Part shown: positions 16,702-26,433 of the stretch, piece after piece
Layout of the letters: every line of letters begins with the position of its first letter
How positions within the stretch are numbered: the stretch's first letter is position 1
DNA from: Pseudoscardovia radai
GTDB taxonomy: Bacteria > Actinomycetota > Actinomycetes > Actinomycetales > Bifidobacteriaceae
Reading direction: 5' to 3'
NCBI RefSeq assembly: GCF_002259605.1
Contig: NZ_MWWR01000018.1
Coordinates: 40,672 to 104,671, forward strand
DNA: 64,000 bases
Made by a program: the position numbers and the translations under genes
Notes under the pieces: generated by a model
Told to the model about the DNA's origin: nothing
Databases searched by the model: none
The model's input: only the letters and a program-made list of their open reading frames with translations

Positions 16702-17913
16702 ATGAGCAAGCTGAAGATGCTGCAACCCGGATCCACCATCGGAATCGTGGGAGGAGGGCAGCTCGGCCAGATGATGGCCCTGTCCGCGAAATACATGGGC
16801 TTCCGCATCGGCGTGCTCGACCCGACGCCCGACTGCCCGGCCGCGCAGGTGGGAGACTGGCAGATCGTGGCGGATTACGACGATGACGCGGCCATCCGCC
16901 GCCTCGCCGAACGCAGCGACGCGCTGACCTACGAATTCGAGAACGTGGACGCCGACGCGCTCGACACCGTGCGCGACATCACCGAGATCCCGCAGGGAAC
17001 CGACCTCCTGCGCGTGACGCAGGACCGCATCCAGGAGAAAACCTTCATCAACAGTCACGGCATCGGCACCGCTCCGTGGCGCCCGGTCAACAGCATCGAC
17101 GACCTGCGCGCGGCGGTCGCCGAGCTCGGCCTGCCCGCCGTGCTCAAGACGACGCGCGGCGGATACGATGGCCACGGCCAGTTCGTGCTGCGCACGCCCG
17201 AGGACATCGACATCGTGGCGACGACGAGGCCGTGGGGCCCCGCGCCAGCGGCTGACTCCGCCGAAACCGCCGCCAACACCGCCGCCACCCAGGCCTTCGC
17301 CCCGTCGATCCTCGAGGGCTTCGTCGACTTCGCCTACGAGGCTTCCATTCTCGTGAGCGGCAATGGCGAGCAGTTCGTCACCTTCCCGGTGGTGCGCAAC
17401 GTGCACCGCAACAACATCCTGCATATGACGATCGCCCCGGCCGAACACGCCGTGGACCCGGACTCCCGGCTCTCCCGCGAGGCACGCGACCTTGCGCTGC
17501 GCCTGGCCGAGGGCTTCGGCCTCGCCGGAACGCTCGCCATCGAGCTGTTCGTGCTCAAGGACGGAGGCGTGCTCGTCAACGAGCTCGCACCGCGCCCGCA
17601 TAACTCCGGGCATTACACCATCGAGGCGTGCTCCATCGACCAGTTCGAGGCGCATATCCGCGGCATCGCCGGATGGCCGCTGCCCGAGCCGCGCCTGCTG
17701 AGCCCCGCCGTCATGGTGAACGTGCTCGGCCAGCATGTGGCGCCGACGCGCGCGCTCATCGGCTCGCATCCCGAGTGGTTCACGCATGATTACGGCAAGT
17801 CCGAGGTGCGCCATGACCGCAAGATGGGCCATATCACGGTTCTGACCGACGATACGGCGGCGACGGCGGCCGCGCTCGAGGCCACGGGCTGCTGGGACGA
17901 CCTGCGCGCGTAA
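16702..17913 (+). CDS. purK: 5-(carboxyamino)imidazole ribonucleotide synthase
   Basis: ATP-grasp enzyme that carboxylates AIR to N5-CAIR, the substrate of PurE. It shows the N-terminal GIVGGGQLGQMMALSAKYMGF fingerprint, ATP-grasp lysine region LPAVLKTTRGGYDGHGQ and the metal-binding VNELAPRPHNSGHYTIEAC. An Ala/Thr-rich insertion (PAADSAETAANTAATQ) sits in the ATP-grasp domain. Start ATG 16702 with AAGGAAG upstream; 403 residues. Upstream in-frame codons lack an SD. Confidence 0.95.
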   Translation: MSKLKMLQPGSTIGIVGGGQLGQMMALSAKYMGFRIGVLDPTPDCPAAQVGDWQIVADYDDDAAIRRLAERSDALTYEFENVDADALDTVRDITEIPQGTDLLRVTQDRIQEKTFINSHGIGTAPWRPVNSIDDLRAAVAELGLPAVLKTTRGGYDGHGQFVLRTPEDIDIVATTRPWGPAPAADSAETAANTAATQAFAPSILEGFVDFAYEASILVSGNGEQFVTFPVVRNVHRNNILHMTIAPAEHAVDPDSRLSREARDLALRLAEGFGLAGTLAIELFVLKDGGVLVNELAPRPHNSGHYTIEACSIDQFEAHIRGIAGWPLPEPRLLSPAVMVNVLGQHVAPTRALIGSHPEWFTHDYGKSEVRHDRKMGHITVLTDDTAATAAALEATGCWDDLRA

Positions 17914-18036
17914 CGATGTGCCGGGCTCGTCCGTTCGACGAGGGGACGGGCGCGCCGGCCGATACGCGCCGATCGAAGACGCCAACCGGCGACAGGCGAG
18001 CGCAGACACGCCACCGACGAGAAAGCGAGGGAGGAT

Positions 18037-18519
18037 ATGGCTGCGGGGAAAAGCCGCCACACCGAGCAGAAGGACGCCATCATCCAGGCGATGCGCGAGG
18101 CGAACGATTTCGTCTCGGCCTCCGACCTGTATGCGCTGCTGCGCGAGAAGGGCCGGCCGATTGGCCTGGCCACGGTCTACCGCCAGCTCAACTCCCTGGC
18201 GCAGTCCGGCTCCGCCGACACCATCTCCATGGGCGGGCGCCAGATGTACCGCCTGTGCGACGAAACGCCGAAGCACCACCATCACCTCGTGTGCGAAGGC
18301 TGCGGGAAAACGGTGGAGATAGAGCCGCCCGACGGCGAGTGGATGCGTTCGATTGCCAAGGAGAACGGCTTCACGATCTCCCGCCATGTGCTCGAGGTCT
18401 TCGGCCTGTGCTCCGACTGCCAGGCGCGGCGCGGGGATCTGCGCCGCGAGGCGCTCGCCGAGGCCAAGGAGAAGGCGAGGCCGCAGAGGAAAGCGGAGAC
18501 AAAGGACCGCGGCGAGTAA
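18037..18519 (+). CDS. Fur-family metalloregulator (probable Zur)
   Basis: A 160-residue winged-helix repressor of the Fur family: DNA-binding part HTEQKDAIIQAMREANDFVSASDLY...GLATVYRQLNSL, metal-binding HHHHLVCEGCGKTVEI and structural CSDC near the C-terminus. A Lys/Arg/Glu-rich tail follows. SD AGGGAGG is 2 bases before the ATG. It converges with the gene for a zinc-binding lipoprotein whose promoter has a Fur-type palindrome, which favours a zinc regulator (Zur); iron or other metals are not excluded. Confidence 0.88.
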   Translation: MAAGKSRHTEQKDAIIQAMREANDFVSASDLYALLREKGRPIGLATVYRQLNSLAQSGSADTISMGGRQMYRLCDETPKHHHHLVCEGCGKTVEIEPPDGEWMRSIAKENGFTISRHVLEVFGLCSDCQARRGDLRREALAEAKEKARPQRKAETKDRGE

Positions 18520-18535
18520 AACGATTGCAAAAACA

Positions 18536-18579
18536 ACGATGGCGCCGGCCCTCCCGAACGGGGAAGCCGGCGCCATCGT
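18536..18579. terminator. Bidirectional terminator between fur-family gene and zinc lipoprotein gene
   Basis: Perfect 14-bp inverted repeat ACGATGGCGCCGGC / GCCGGCGCCATCGT with a 16-base loop, between convergent genes. A-rich sequence (AAAACGATTGCAAAAACA) on the left gives a U-rich tail to the minus-strand transcript. Both arms are copies of the recurrent ACGATGGCGCC motif; a third copy lies at 18603-18613. Confidence 0.7.
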
Positions 18580-18659
18580 ATGCGCATATGCCGTGGCGCG
18601 GCGGCGCCATCGTGTTGCCATGCCGCGCGGCGCAGAGCGCTTGGCGCGGCAGGCGGCCG

Positions 18660-19613
18660 TTACTCGCTCGCGCTTGCAGAGGCGCTCGCGCTGGAGCTCG
18701 ACGGAATCGTCATCATCAGCGACGCGGCGAGCATATTGATCCAGTCGAGCACATTCGACACCTCGGAGGGCATCGATTCGGTCACGTGGAAGATGCTGAT
18801 CTTCGAATTCTGGCCCGCGGAATCGAGATTCGTCGCGATGTCGCTTGTCTCGGAATCGTTGACCACCAGCACGTCCACCTGCTTGTTCTGCACGATCTGC
18901 GTCATCTCGTCGATGTCCTGCGCGGAGGGCTCGCTTTCATTGGCCGTGGCGTTCTTGAAGCCCTCGGGCGTCTTGTCGATCATGCCGAGGTCGTCGAGCA
19001 GATACTGCGCCACGCTTTCGGTGGCGACGTAGGTGCGGCCGTTCGTCTCCTGCTTGACGATGTCGAGGGATTGCTTGAGCGAATCGTAGGCCTTCGTCCA
19101 TGCGGCGTAGTTCGTGTCATAGTCGGAGGAATGCGCGGAATCGCTGGCCTTCAGCGCGTCGAGCACGGCGGAGGCGGTTTTGTCGATGGCGTCGACGGAG
19201 AACCACAGATGCGGGTTCGCTCCCTCCTGCACGTTCATGAGGTCGGCCACGTTGATCACCGTGGTGTCGGTGTCGTCGGCCAGGGCGTTGACGGCCCACG
19301 AATCGTAGCCGGCGCCGTTCACGATGGCGATGTCGGCGCCCGTCAGGTTCGCCACGTCCTGGGTGGTGGGCTCGTATTCGTGCGAGGTGGTGCCGCTGGA
19401 ACTGGTCACGACGGATGTGACGGACACATCGTCCCCGCCGATCTTGGCGGCCACGGAGCCCCACTGCGAGATGCTGGCGACGACGCTGACCTTGGAGCCA
19501 TCGGATGACGAAGCGTCGCCGGACGACGATGACGACGAGCCGCATCCGGCGAGGGGGACGGCGATGACCGCACCGGCCGTGAGGGCCGCGATGATCCTGT
19601 GACGACGAAGCAT
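18660..19613 (-). CDS. Zinc/manganese ABC transporter substrate-binding lipoprotein (ZnuA-like)
   Basis: Extracellular lipoprotein of the cluster 9 (ZnuA) family. Start at MLRRHRIIAALTAG (minus-strand ATG at 19613, SD AAGGAG); the signal peptide ends in the lipobox LAGC. A Ser-rich linker follows, then SQWGSVAAKIGGD, the metal His region SSGTTSHEYEPTTQDV, NGAGYDSWAV, the second His in GANPHLWFSVDAI, and a C-terminal DSETSDIA region. Unlike typical ZnuA it has no His-rich loop. The C-terminus is a Ser/Ala repeat (SSSSASASASASE). No permease or ATPase gene is adjacent, so it must work with a transporter encoded elsewhere. Confidence 0.88.
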   Translation of the reverse strand: MLRRHRIIAALTAGAVIAVPLAGCGSSSSSSGDASSSDGSKVSVVASISQWGSVAAKIGGDDVSVTSVVTSSSGTTSHEYEPTTQDVANLTGADIAIVNGAGYDSWAVNALADDTDTTVINVADLMNVQEGANPHLWFSVDAIDKTASAVLDALKASDSAHSSDYDTNYAAWTKAYDSLKQSLDIVKQETNGRTYVATESVAQYLLDDLGMIDKTPEGFKNATANESEPSAQDIDEMTQIVQNKQVDVLVVNDSETSDIATNLDSAGQNSKISIFHVTESMPSEVSNVLDWINMLAASLMMTIPSSSSASASASASE

Positions 19614-19677
19614 AGGTCTCCTTGTCTGCGCGGCCTGTGGCCCGCGCTGAAAATTCCTGCGAATCCGAAACGTAAAG

Positions 19678-19692
19678 TGAGAAACGTTCTCA
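19678..19692 (-). promoter_or_regulatory. Candidate Zur/Fur operator upstream of the zinc lipoprotein gene
   Basis: Minus strand reads TGAGAACGTTTCTCA: a perfect 6-base inverted repeat TGAGAA/TTCTCA around a 3-base centre, like actinobacterial Zur boxes. CATTAT directly upstream could be the -10, placing the operator over the start of transcription, 65 bases before the ATG. The link to the Fur-family gene next door is inferred. Confidence 0.55.
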
Positions 19693-19788
19693 ATAATGGT
19701 TAGTGTACACGATGGGGCGAACAGCGCAAGCGTGGCGGAAGTTCGCAGAGGGACAGGCACCCCGGAACGCGCACCCCGGAATGACAAA

Positions 19789-19819
19789 GGGCGGCGGCCC
19801 CATCGTGGTGCCGCCGCCC
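19789..19819 (-). terminator. Terminator of the purF-purM-purD unit
   Basis: Stem GGGCGGCGG/CCGCCGCCC (19789-19797 with 19811-19819); on the minus strand the hairpin is followed by TTTGTCATT. It begins 29 bases after the purD stop. Confidence 0.75.
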
Positions 19820-19847
19820 CATGCTGCGGGATGGCGTTCGGTTGCCG

Positions 19848-21170
19848 TCAGGCGGTGGTCCGGGCCGTCTGTGCAGCCGCCTCCGCCGCGGCGCGCTCGG
19901 CAGGAAGGCCCTTGGCGCCGATATCGTGGCGGTAGAAGTAGCCGGTGGTCTGCGCGGCGTCCATGATCTTGTAGACCTTCTTCTGCGCATCCGCGATGGA
20001 ATCGCCCACGGTCTCGACAAGCAGCACGCGGCCGCCGTCGGACACCAGACCGTCCTCGGTGCTCGCGACGCCCGCGTAATACACATGCGCGTCCGGGTCG
20101 CCCGACAGGTCGAACCTCGGCACCGCGAAGCCGGTCTGCGGCTTGACGGGGTAGCCGTTCGACGCAAGCACGACGCCGAGCGTGGTGCGGTGCTCGTCCC
20201 ACGTGAAGGTCGGCGTGCCGCCGTCGAGAATCACCTTGATGGCCTCGCCCAGGTCGCTCGTGAGCTTGGGGAGCACGACCTCGGTCTCGGGGTCGCCGAA
20301 TCGTGCGTTGAACTCGATCACCTTCGGGCCGTCGGCCGTGGCGATGAGGCCCGCGTACAGGATGCCCGTGAACGGATAGCCCTCATCCACCATGGCCTGG
20401 GTGACGGGGCGCACGATGGTCTCGATGGCCTCGTCCACCACGGACTGCGGAATCTGCGGGACGGGGGAGTAGGCGCCCATGCCGCCCGTGTTCGGGCCCT
20501 TGTCGCCGTCGTAGGCGCGCTTGTGGTCCTGCGAGATCGGCATGGCCCAGAACTCGTTGCCGCGCACGAAGCTCATCAGCGAGAACTCCTGGCCCTCCAG
20601 GAACTGCTCGATGACGACGGAGGAGCCGGCGGCGCCGAAGCGGTGGCCGACGAAGATATCGTCGAGGGCCTGGTAGGCGGTGTCGAGGTCCATCGCGACG
20701 GTCACGCCCTTGCCGGCGGCCAGGCCGTCGGCCTTGACTACGATCGGCGCACCCTGCTCGGCCACATAGGCTTTGGCTTCCTCGAGCGAGGAGAAGGAGC
20801 GGTAGGTGGCGGTCGGCACGTTGTGGCGCGCCATGAGCTCCTTCGCGAAGGTCTTGGAACCCTCGATCTGGGCGGCGGCCTTGGACGGGCCGAAGGCCTT
20901 GATGCCCGCAGCCTCGAAGGCATCCACGATTCCGTCGATCAGCGGGGCCTCGGGGCCGACGAAGACAAAGTCGACGCCGTTCTGCTTCGCGAAATCGATA
21001 AGAGCGGCCTGATTCTGCTGCGACAGACGGACCGTGGTGATGCCGTCCGCGGCCATGCCGGGGTTGCCCGGCGCGACGAACACCTCGTCGACGCTCGCGC
21101 CCTTGAGGAACGTGTGGGCGATGACGTGCTCGCGCGCACCGGAACCGATGACCAGAACCTTGAGACCCAT
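19848..21170 (-). CDS. purD: Phosphoribosylamine-glycine ligase (GAR synthetase)
   Basis: ATP-grasp enzyme that makes GAR from phosphoribosylamine and glycine, step 2 of purine synthesis. N-terminal MGLKVLVIGSGAREHVIAHTF, ATP-grasp IVVKADGLAAGKGVTVA, signature GDKGPNTGGMGAYSP and metal-binding VIEFNARFGDPETEVVLP are all intact. It is 440 residues; the last 20 are Ala/Thr-rich and beyond the family core. Last gene of a purF-purM-purD unit; 97 bases separate it from purM. Confidence 0.97.
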   Translation of the reverse strand: MGLKVLVIGSGAREHVIAHTFLKGASVDEVFVAPGNPGMAADGITTVRLSQQNQAALIDFAKQNGVDFVFVGPEAPLIDGIVDAFEAAGIKAFGPSKAAAQIEGSKTFAKELMARHNVPTATYRSFSSLEEAKAYVAEQGAPIVVKADGLAAGKGVTVAMDLDTAYQALDDIFVGHRFGAAGSSVVIEQFLEGQEFSLMSFVRGNEFWAMPISQDHKRAYDGDKGPNTGGMGAYSPVPQIPQSVVDEAIETIVRPVTQAMVDEGYPFTGILYAGLIATADGPKVIEFNARFGDPETEVVLPKLTSDLGEAIKVILDGGTPTFTWDEHRTTLGVVLASNGYPVKPQTGFAVPRFDLSGDPDAHVYYAGVASTEDGLVSDGGRVLLVETVGDSIADAQKKVYKIMDAAQTTGYFYRHDIGAKGLPAERAAAEAAAQTARTTA

Positions 21171-21267
21171 TTTGTGCCTTTCCCGGGGCCCCGAACGGTT
21201 CGGCCGACCCCGACATCCGTATGCCGCCGGTCGGTGTCATGGCCGCCGCGGCATGTGCTGTGACGGT

Positions 21268-22311
21268 TTACTTGGTGGTGAAGACGACCCTGTCGTCGCC
21301 TGCCTGCTTGACGATCGAGCCGATGACGTAGGCCTTCTCGTCGTGCTCGGAGAGCAGGGACATCGTTTCGTCGAGACGGGCGGGGTCGATGGCGAGAACC
21401 ATGCCGATGCCCATGTTGAAGATGTTGTACATCTCCATGTGGTCGACGGAGCCGGCCTTCTCGATGACGTCGAAGATCGGCAGGACGGGCCACGCGCCCA
21501 GTGTGATGGACGCGGCCAGGCCCTCGGGAATCATGCGAGGGATGTTCTCGATGAAGCCGCCGCCCGTGATATGCGCCACGCCCTTGACAACGCCCGCCTT
21601 GAACAGAGGCTTCAGGGTCTTGACGTAGATCTTCGTAGGCTCCAGAAGCGTCTCGCCGAGCGTCTTGTCGCCCAGCTCGGGGAGTTTGGCGTTGATCGCA
21701 TAGCCGGCCTGCTCGAACAGGGCCTTGCGCACGAGGGAGAAGCCGTTGGAGTGGACGCCGGTCGACGGCAGGCCGACGAGCACGTCGCCTTCCTTGATGC
21801 CCGAGCCGTCCACGATCTTGCCTTTCTCCACGACGCCCACCGTGAAGCCGGCGAGGTCGTATTCGTCGGGATCGTACATGCCCGGCATCTCGGCCGTCTC
21901 GCCGCCCACGAGCGCGGCGTCGGACTGCACGCAGCCGTCGGCCACGCCGGAGACGACCTGCTCGAGCAGGGCCGGGTCGTTCTTGCCGCAGGCGATGTAG
22001 TCGAGGAAGAACAGGGGCTCGGCGCCGCACGCGGCGATGTCGTTGACGCACATGGCCACGCAGTCGATGCCGATCGTGTCATGCTTGCCGACCATCTTCG
22101 CGACCATGAGCTTGGTGCCCACGCCGTCCGTGCCGGAAATCAGCACCGGCTCCTTGTAGCCGAGCGAGGCGAGGTCGAAAAGGCCGCCGAAGCCGCCGAT
22201 TCCTCCCATGACGCCCGGACGGTTCGTGCGGGCGACATGGGACTTGATGCGCTTGACGACCTCGTATCCGGCCTCGACGCTCACGCCGGCGTTCTCATAT
22301 GCTGTGGGCAT
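21268..22311 (-). CDS. purM: Phosphoribosylformylglycinamidine cyclo-ligase (AIR synthetase)
   Basis: Closes the imidazole ring of FGAM to AIR using [17 protein letters not shown] and [15 protein letters not shown] are the N-terminal PurM signatures; [40 protein letters not shown] and [11 protein letters not shown] complete the fold. At 347 residues it is full length. SD AGGAGAAGC lies directly before the ATG. It is the middle gene of the purF-purM-purD unit. Confidence 0.97.
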   Translation of the reverse strand: MPTAYENAGVSVEAGYEVVKRIKSHVARTNRPGVMGGIGGFGGLFDLASLGYKEPVLISGTDGVGTKLMVAKMVGKHDTIGIDCVAMCVNDIAACGAEPLFFLDYIACGKNDPALLEQVVSGVADGCVQSDAALVGGETAEMPGMYDPDEYDLAGFTVGVVEKGKIVDGSGIKEGDVLVGLPSTGVHSNGFSLVRKALFEQAGYAINAKLPELGDKTLGETLLEPTKIYVKTLKPLFKAGVVKGVAHITGGGFIENIPRMIPEGLAASITLGAWPVLPIFDVIEKAGSVDHMEMYNIFNMGIGMVLAIDPARLDETMSLLSEHDEKAYVIGSIVKQAGDDRVVFTTK

Positions 22312-22445
22312 TGCTTCTCCTGTTGTTCCTTCCGCGGCTGTGCGCGGCTGTAACGGAAACCTTGCGTTTCCCTAGTCTACTTGTCTATGGGGCTGTGCTG
22401 TGGGGGCCGTGTTTACGGGCGGCCCCTCGCCGCGCCTACCAGCGC

Positions 22446-24020
22446 CTACTCGGCGACCGAGATCCTCGAGTCGGTGTGGGTGCCCTCCTCAGCGTCCTGC
22501 AGCGCGTGCTGCGCGGTGGTGAACGCGGTGGTGCTGTACTCGTTGCCGACGTAGTGGCTGTCTTCGCGGGCGAAGCGCGTCAGGCGGGCGCGGTCTTCGG
22601 CGGAGATCGAGGCGAGGAATTCCTGCTCGTAATCGTCGAGGCTCGTGGGGTAGTCGCCGTTGAAATACGCGACGCACAGGCCGCCGTAGGGCGCGTCGGC
22701 CTTCATGCCGATCGTTTCCACCAGGCCTTCGAGTGAGAGGAACGCCAGCGAATCGGCGCCGATGTACTCGCGGATCTCCTCGACCGACTTATGCGCGGCG
22801 ATGAGCTCGGAGGTGCGCGAGATGTCGATGCCGTAGTAGCACGGGTAGCGCAGCGGCGGGGAGGCGATGCGCATATGCACCTCGGAGGCGCCGGCCTCGC
22901 GCAGAAGCTGCACGATGCGGCGCGACGTGGTGCCGCGCACGATGGAATCGTCGATCACGATGACGCGCTTGCCCTTGACGACGCCGCGCACGGCCGACAG
23001 CTTCATGCGCACGCCCTGCTCGCGCAGCTCCTGCGTGGGCTGGATGAACGTGCGGGCCACGTACTGGTTCTTGACCAGGCCCATCTCGTTGGGAATGCCG
23101 CTGGCCTCGGAGTAGCCGGAGGCGGCCGAGAGCGAGGAGTTCGGCACGGCCACCACCATGTCGGCGTCGACAGGCGCCTCCTGGGCGAGGCGGGCGCCGG
23201 CGCGCTTGCGGGTGGAATGCACGTTGATGCCGTCGATGTTGGAATCGGGGCGGGCGAAGTAGATGAACTCCATCGAGCAGACGGCCTTCTGCGTGTGCTC
23301 GGTGTATTTCTCGATGCGGTAGCCCGAATCGTCGACGATGACGATCTCGCCGGGCTCGACGTCGCGGATGAACTCGGCGCCGACCGTGTCGAGCGCGCAG
23401 GTCTCGGAAGCGAGGACGTAGGCGCCGTTCTTCATGCGGCCGATGGACAGCGGGCGGAAGCCGTTGGGGTCGAGCGCGCCGATCATCGCGTCGTCGGTGA
23501 GCAGGAGGTAGGCGAAGCCGCCATGCACGATGTTGAGGGATTCCTTGAGCTTCTCGATGAAGGTGGGCTTCTTGGAGCGGCGGATGAGGTGCATAAGCAC
23601 CTCGGTGTCGGAGTTGGAGTGGAAGATCGCGCCGTCGTCCTCGAGCTTGCGGCGCAGGCTGGGGCAGTTCGTGAGGTTGCCGTTGTGGCACAGGGCCACG
23701 TCGCCGTCATGGAAGCGGAAGATGAAGGGCTGGATGTTGCTCAGGGAGCCGGAGCCGCTTGTAGCGTAGCGCACATGGCCGATGGCCTTGTCTCCGGTCA
23801 GGCGCTCGAGCTGGCGCTCGTCCTCGAAGACCTGGCTGAGCAGGCCCAGGCCACGGTATCCGGTCAGGTGGTGGTCGCCGCTCGACACGATGCCGGCGCC
23901 CTCCTGGCCACGGTGCTGAAGCGCATGCAGGCCGAAATACGTCAGGCGCGCGGCGTCGGGATGCCCCCATACGCCGAAAACGCCACATTCCTCATGCAGA
24001 CCCTCGAGCTCAGCAGACAT
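22446..24020 (-). CDS. purF: Amidophosphoribosyltransferase
   Basis: Commits PRPP to purine synthesis using glutamine-derived ammonia. An 11-residue propeptide [11 protein letters not shown] precedes the nucleophile C12 (ECGVFGVWG), so the enzyme is the self-processed type. The glutaminase domain includes [13 protein letters not shown] and [10 protein letters not shown]; the phosphoribosyltransferase domain has the PRPP loop [14 protein letters not shown]. Cysteines at [13 protein letters not shown] and near the C-terminus ([30 protein letters not shown]) fit the Fe-S-containing B. subtilis type. First gene of the purF-M-D unit; 134 bases to purM. Confidence 0.97.
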   Translation of the reverse strand: MSAELEGLHEECGVFGVWGHPDAARLTYFGLHALQHRGQEGAGIVSSGDHHLTGYRGLGLLSQVFEDERQLERLTGDKAIGHVRYATSGSGSLSNIQPFIFRFHDGDVALCHNGNLTNCPSLRRKLEDDGAIFHSNSDTEVLMHLIRRSKKPTFIEKLKESLNIVHGGFAYLLLTDDAMIGALDPNGFRPLSIGRMKNGAYVLASETCALDTVGAEFIRDVEPGEIVIVDDSGYRIEKYTEHTQKAVCSMEFIYFARPDSNIDGINVHSTRKRAGARLAQEAPVDADMVVAVPNSSLSAASGYSEASGIPNEMGLVKNQYVARTFIQPTQELREQGVRMKLSAVRGVVKGKRVIVIDDSIVRGTTSRRIVQLLREAGASEVHMRIASPPLRYPCYYGIDISRTSELIAAHKSVEEIREYIGADSLAFLSLEGLVETIGMKADAPYGGLCVAYFNGDYPTSLDDYEQEFLASISAEDRARLTRFAREDSHYVGNEYSTTAFTTAQHALQDAEEGTHTDSRISVAE

Positions 24021-24167
24021 CCACGCACTCCTTCACGTTGTTGGTGTCGTCCAATTGGTATCGCTTGTCCATCGCTTGTCAATCGCTGTTGATGCGTGAC
24101 GTGGTTCGTCATCGCCTCGCCGCGTCGGGCGGAGCGCCGTGCTGGGCGGTTCCGTGCGGGCGGGCTC

Positions 24168-24188
24168 GGTGACCGGTCACCTAGATAC
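24168..24188 (-). promoter_or_regulatory. Candidate purF promoter with overlapping 14-bp palindrome
   Basis: GGTGACCGGTCACC at 24168-24181 is a perfect palindrome. On the minus strand a TATCTA (24188 to 24183) lies immediately before it and could be the -10 of purF, which would put the palindrome over the transcription start, a common operator position. The leader to purF would be about 155 bases. No -35 is clear. Confidence 0.4.
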
Positions 24189-24513
24189 CTTAGCAATCGC
24201 CGGATACATCGAGGGCGGGGCGTGTGGGGAGGTCGGCGGCGCTGCTCGGGCGGGACGCGGCGGCGCGGGACACGCCGCGGCACGCCGGAAAGCATGCGGA
24301 GGGCGGGGAATCGTCGCACGATGTTCGCTCCGGGCATAGGAGATCCCGCGCGCTTCCGATAGACTGGTGGCATTCGAAGGCCGCGCCGCATGGGCGCGGA
24401 GGGGATTGCCGGACCCGGCGCGCGAGGGCGCGATGCCGACGGGAAGGGTGTACAAGCGACGTGGGACTCCACGGAATGACGCGGTAGGCAGGCACGCACG
24501 GAAGGAGCCTGGC
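24189..24513. other. Divergent purF-kinase intergenic region
   Basis: With 24021-24188 this makes a 493-base gap between divergent genes. Apart from the purF palindrome it contains TAGACT at 24360-24365, a possible -10 for the kinase gene (5' UTR of about 140 bases), and the SD GAAGGAG at 24501. No tRNA, small gene or terminator is seen. Confidence 0.35.
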
Positions 24514-26433
24514 ATGGCCGGGTCATTCCGCGGGGTCGCGTCGCATCCCGCCATCGCATCATGTCCGACGCAGCGTCCGTCCATCGTGCCGGGCGCAACA
24601 GTGCCGGGCGCGCCGCCGCATAACCCGTTCGCGTCCGCGGTCGCCGGGCGCTACCGGCTGCTTGACGTCGTGGGGCGTGGTGGCATGTCGCTTGTCTGGG
24701 TGGCCGCCGACCTGACGCTGAACAAACTGTGGGCGGTCAAACAGATCCGTGCGGAGGCCGTCTACGACGCGCGGATCCGCGAGAGCTTCCTCACCGAGGC
24801 GGAGCTCATGAAACGCTTCGACCACCCGGGCATTCCGCGCATCGTGGACCTTGTTCACGAGGAATCGCGTCTCTATGTGGTTATGGACTACGTGGAGGGG
24901 CGCACGCTGCGCGACATCCTGCGGGACGAGGGGCCGCGGCCGCCCGAGCGGGTGGTGGACTGGGGCCTGCAGCTGTGCGACGTCATCGGGTATCTGCACG
25001 GGCGCGCGCCGGCCGTGGTGTACCGCGACGTCAAGCCGGGCAATATCATGCTCACACCCGAAGGGAGGATCCGTCTCGTCGATTTCGGCATTGCCATGGT
25101 GACGGGCGGCTCGGGTGGCGAAGGCGGCGGTGACGGCGGTGCGGGCGATGGCGCGGGTGGCGCTCGCGGCGTGGGAACGCCGGGGTTCAGCGCGCCCGAG
25201 CAGTTCGATGCGCCCGCCGATGTGGATGAGCGGGCTGATATCTACGGAATCGGCGCGACGATGTACGCGCTGCTCAGCGGACGGCATCCCGGGCGCGGCC
25301 GGCAGGCGTTCCCCTGGTCATGCCCGCCGCGTCTGCGGGAGACGATCCGCCGCTGCATGAGCAGGGATCCGTCGCATCGCTACGCCTCATGCGCCGACCT
25401 CGCGTATGCGCTCGATCACGTCGGTGACGATGACGGGCGGCGCAGGGTTTTGGTGCGTCGGCGCCGGTTGTTCCGGTCGGTGGCGGCTTTCTCGGCGCTG
25501 TCGCTCGGGGCGTCGCCGTGCTGCGCGGCGATGGCGGACCGTACCCGCGAGCGAGACTGGGGCCGGTGGATGGCCAGCGCGGAACGCAGCACCGACATCG
25601 CGGAGGCGCAGAACTGCTATCTGCGTGCCATCGCCCTGCGCCCGGACAGGGTCGAACCCTACGAGGGTCTGATCCGTCTGGCGAAAACGGACGGCGTGCT
25701 CGACTCGGTCGAGGAAGCCATGCTCGCGCTGTATGTGATCGAGAACGGCGAGGCGCTGCGCTCGAATGAGTCCTGGCCACGCCTGTGCTATGACATCGGC
25801 ATCCTGTACTGGCATTACTACGATTCCGTTGCCGGTGATTCCGCTGCCGAAGATGGTGCGGGAGGCGCGTGGGACGGCTCGGCGGGTTCCGCCGCAGGCG
25901 GCATACGCCACGATGCGATCGCCGCAGCCGCGCCGTGGATGCGCGAGGCCGCGGGCTACGCGTCCTTCCCGGATGCGCCCTGCGCCCGTGTCTATGCGGA
26001 TATCGCCGATTTCGTCACCACCATCGTCCCGCGCATCAACGAGGGAACAGACGGCGGGCTCTACGGCGAGTTCTTCGCCGACCTCGAGGAGCTTGTCGAT
26101 ATCGCGGGCGGCGAGGCGGGCAATGACGTCATCGCGCTCGAGGCATCCGACCTCGCCCTGTCCTCGCTGTGCATCTATCCGAGGCATTTCCGGCGTGACG
26201 GCATCGGCTTCGAACGCATGGAGTCCCTGGCGCGGCGTGCCGAAGATGTGGCGCGCCGCGTGGAACCCATCACCACGGAGCGCGGGGCGCGGCGGCAGAC
26301 GATTCTCGATCGTGGCGACGAGGCGCTCGCCGCCGCACAGGAGGCCTTTGACGATCCTGCGGGATATGGCGTGGCCGCAGACCAAGTCGCAGGGAATGCA
26401 GGTGCTGGGAACGCACGCGGAGGTGCGTCATGA
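24514..26433 (+). CDS. Ser/Thr protein kinase with C-terminal transmembrane segment and helical domain
   Basis: A 639-residue Hanks-type kinase. Start ATG 24514 with GAAGGAG 6 bases upstream. Kinase elements: GRGG loop at 54-57, K76 (WAVKQI), alpha-C Glu in TEAELMKRFDHPGI, catalytic loop YRDVKPGN with D172 and N177 (Tyr replaces the usual His of HRD, a variant common in bacterial kinases), DFG 190-192, APE 228-230. A Gly-rich insertion of about 20 residues lies in the activation loop after DFG. Basic residues and a membrane segment follow at 313-340, then an outside or unknown part of about 300 residues with TPR-like helices (AQNCYLRAIALRPDRVEPYE). No PASTA repeats. The next gene overlaps by 4 bases, so this is the head of a signalling operon. 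Confidence 0.88.
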   Translation: MAGSFRGVASHPAIASCPTQRPSIVPGATVPGAPPHNPFASAVAGRYRLLDVVGRGGMSLVWVAADLTLNKLWAVKQIRAEAVYDARIRESFLTEAELMKRFDHPGIPRIVDLVHEESRLYVVMDYVEGRTLRDILRDEGPRPPERVVDWGLQLCDVIGYLHGRAPAVVYRDVKPGNIMLTPEGRIRLVDFGIAMVTGGSGGEGGGDGGAGDGAGGARGVGTPGFSAPEQFDAPADVDERADIYGIGATMYALLSGRHPGRGRQAFPWSCPPRLRETIRRCMSRDPSHRYASCADLAYALDHVGDDDGRRRVLVRRRRLFRSVAAFSALSLGASPCCAAMADRTRERDWGRWMASAERSTDIAEAQNCYLRAIALRPDRVEPYEGLIRLAKTDGVLDSVEEAMLALYVIENGEALRSNESWPRLCYDIGILYWHYYDSVAGDSAAEDGAGGAWDGSAGSAAGGIRHDAIAAAAPWMREAAGYASFPDAPCARVYADIADFVTTIVPRINEGTDGGLYGEFFADLEELVDIAGGEAGNDVIALEASDLALSSLCIYPRHFRRDGIGFERMESLARRAEDVARRVEPITTERGARRQTILDRGDEALAAAQEAFDDPAGYGVAADQVAGNAGAGNARGGAS

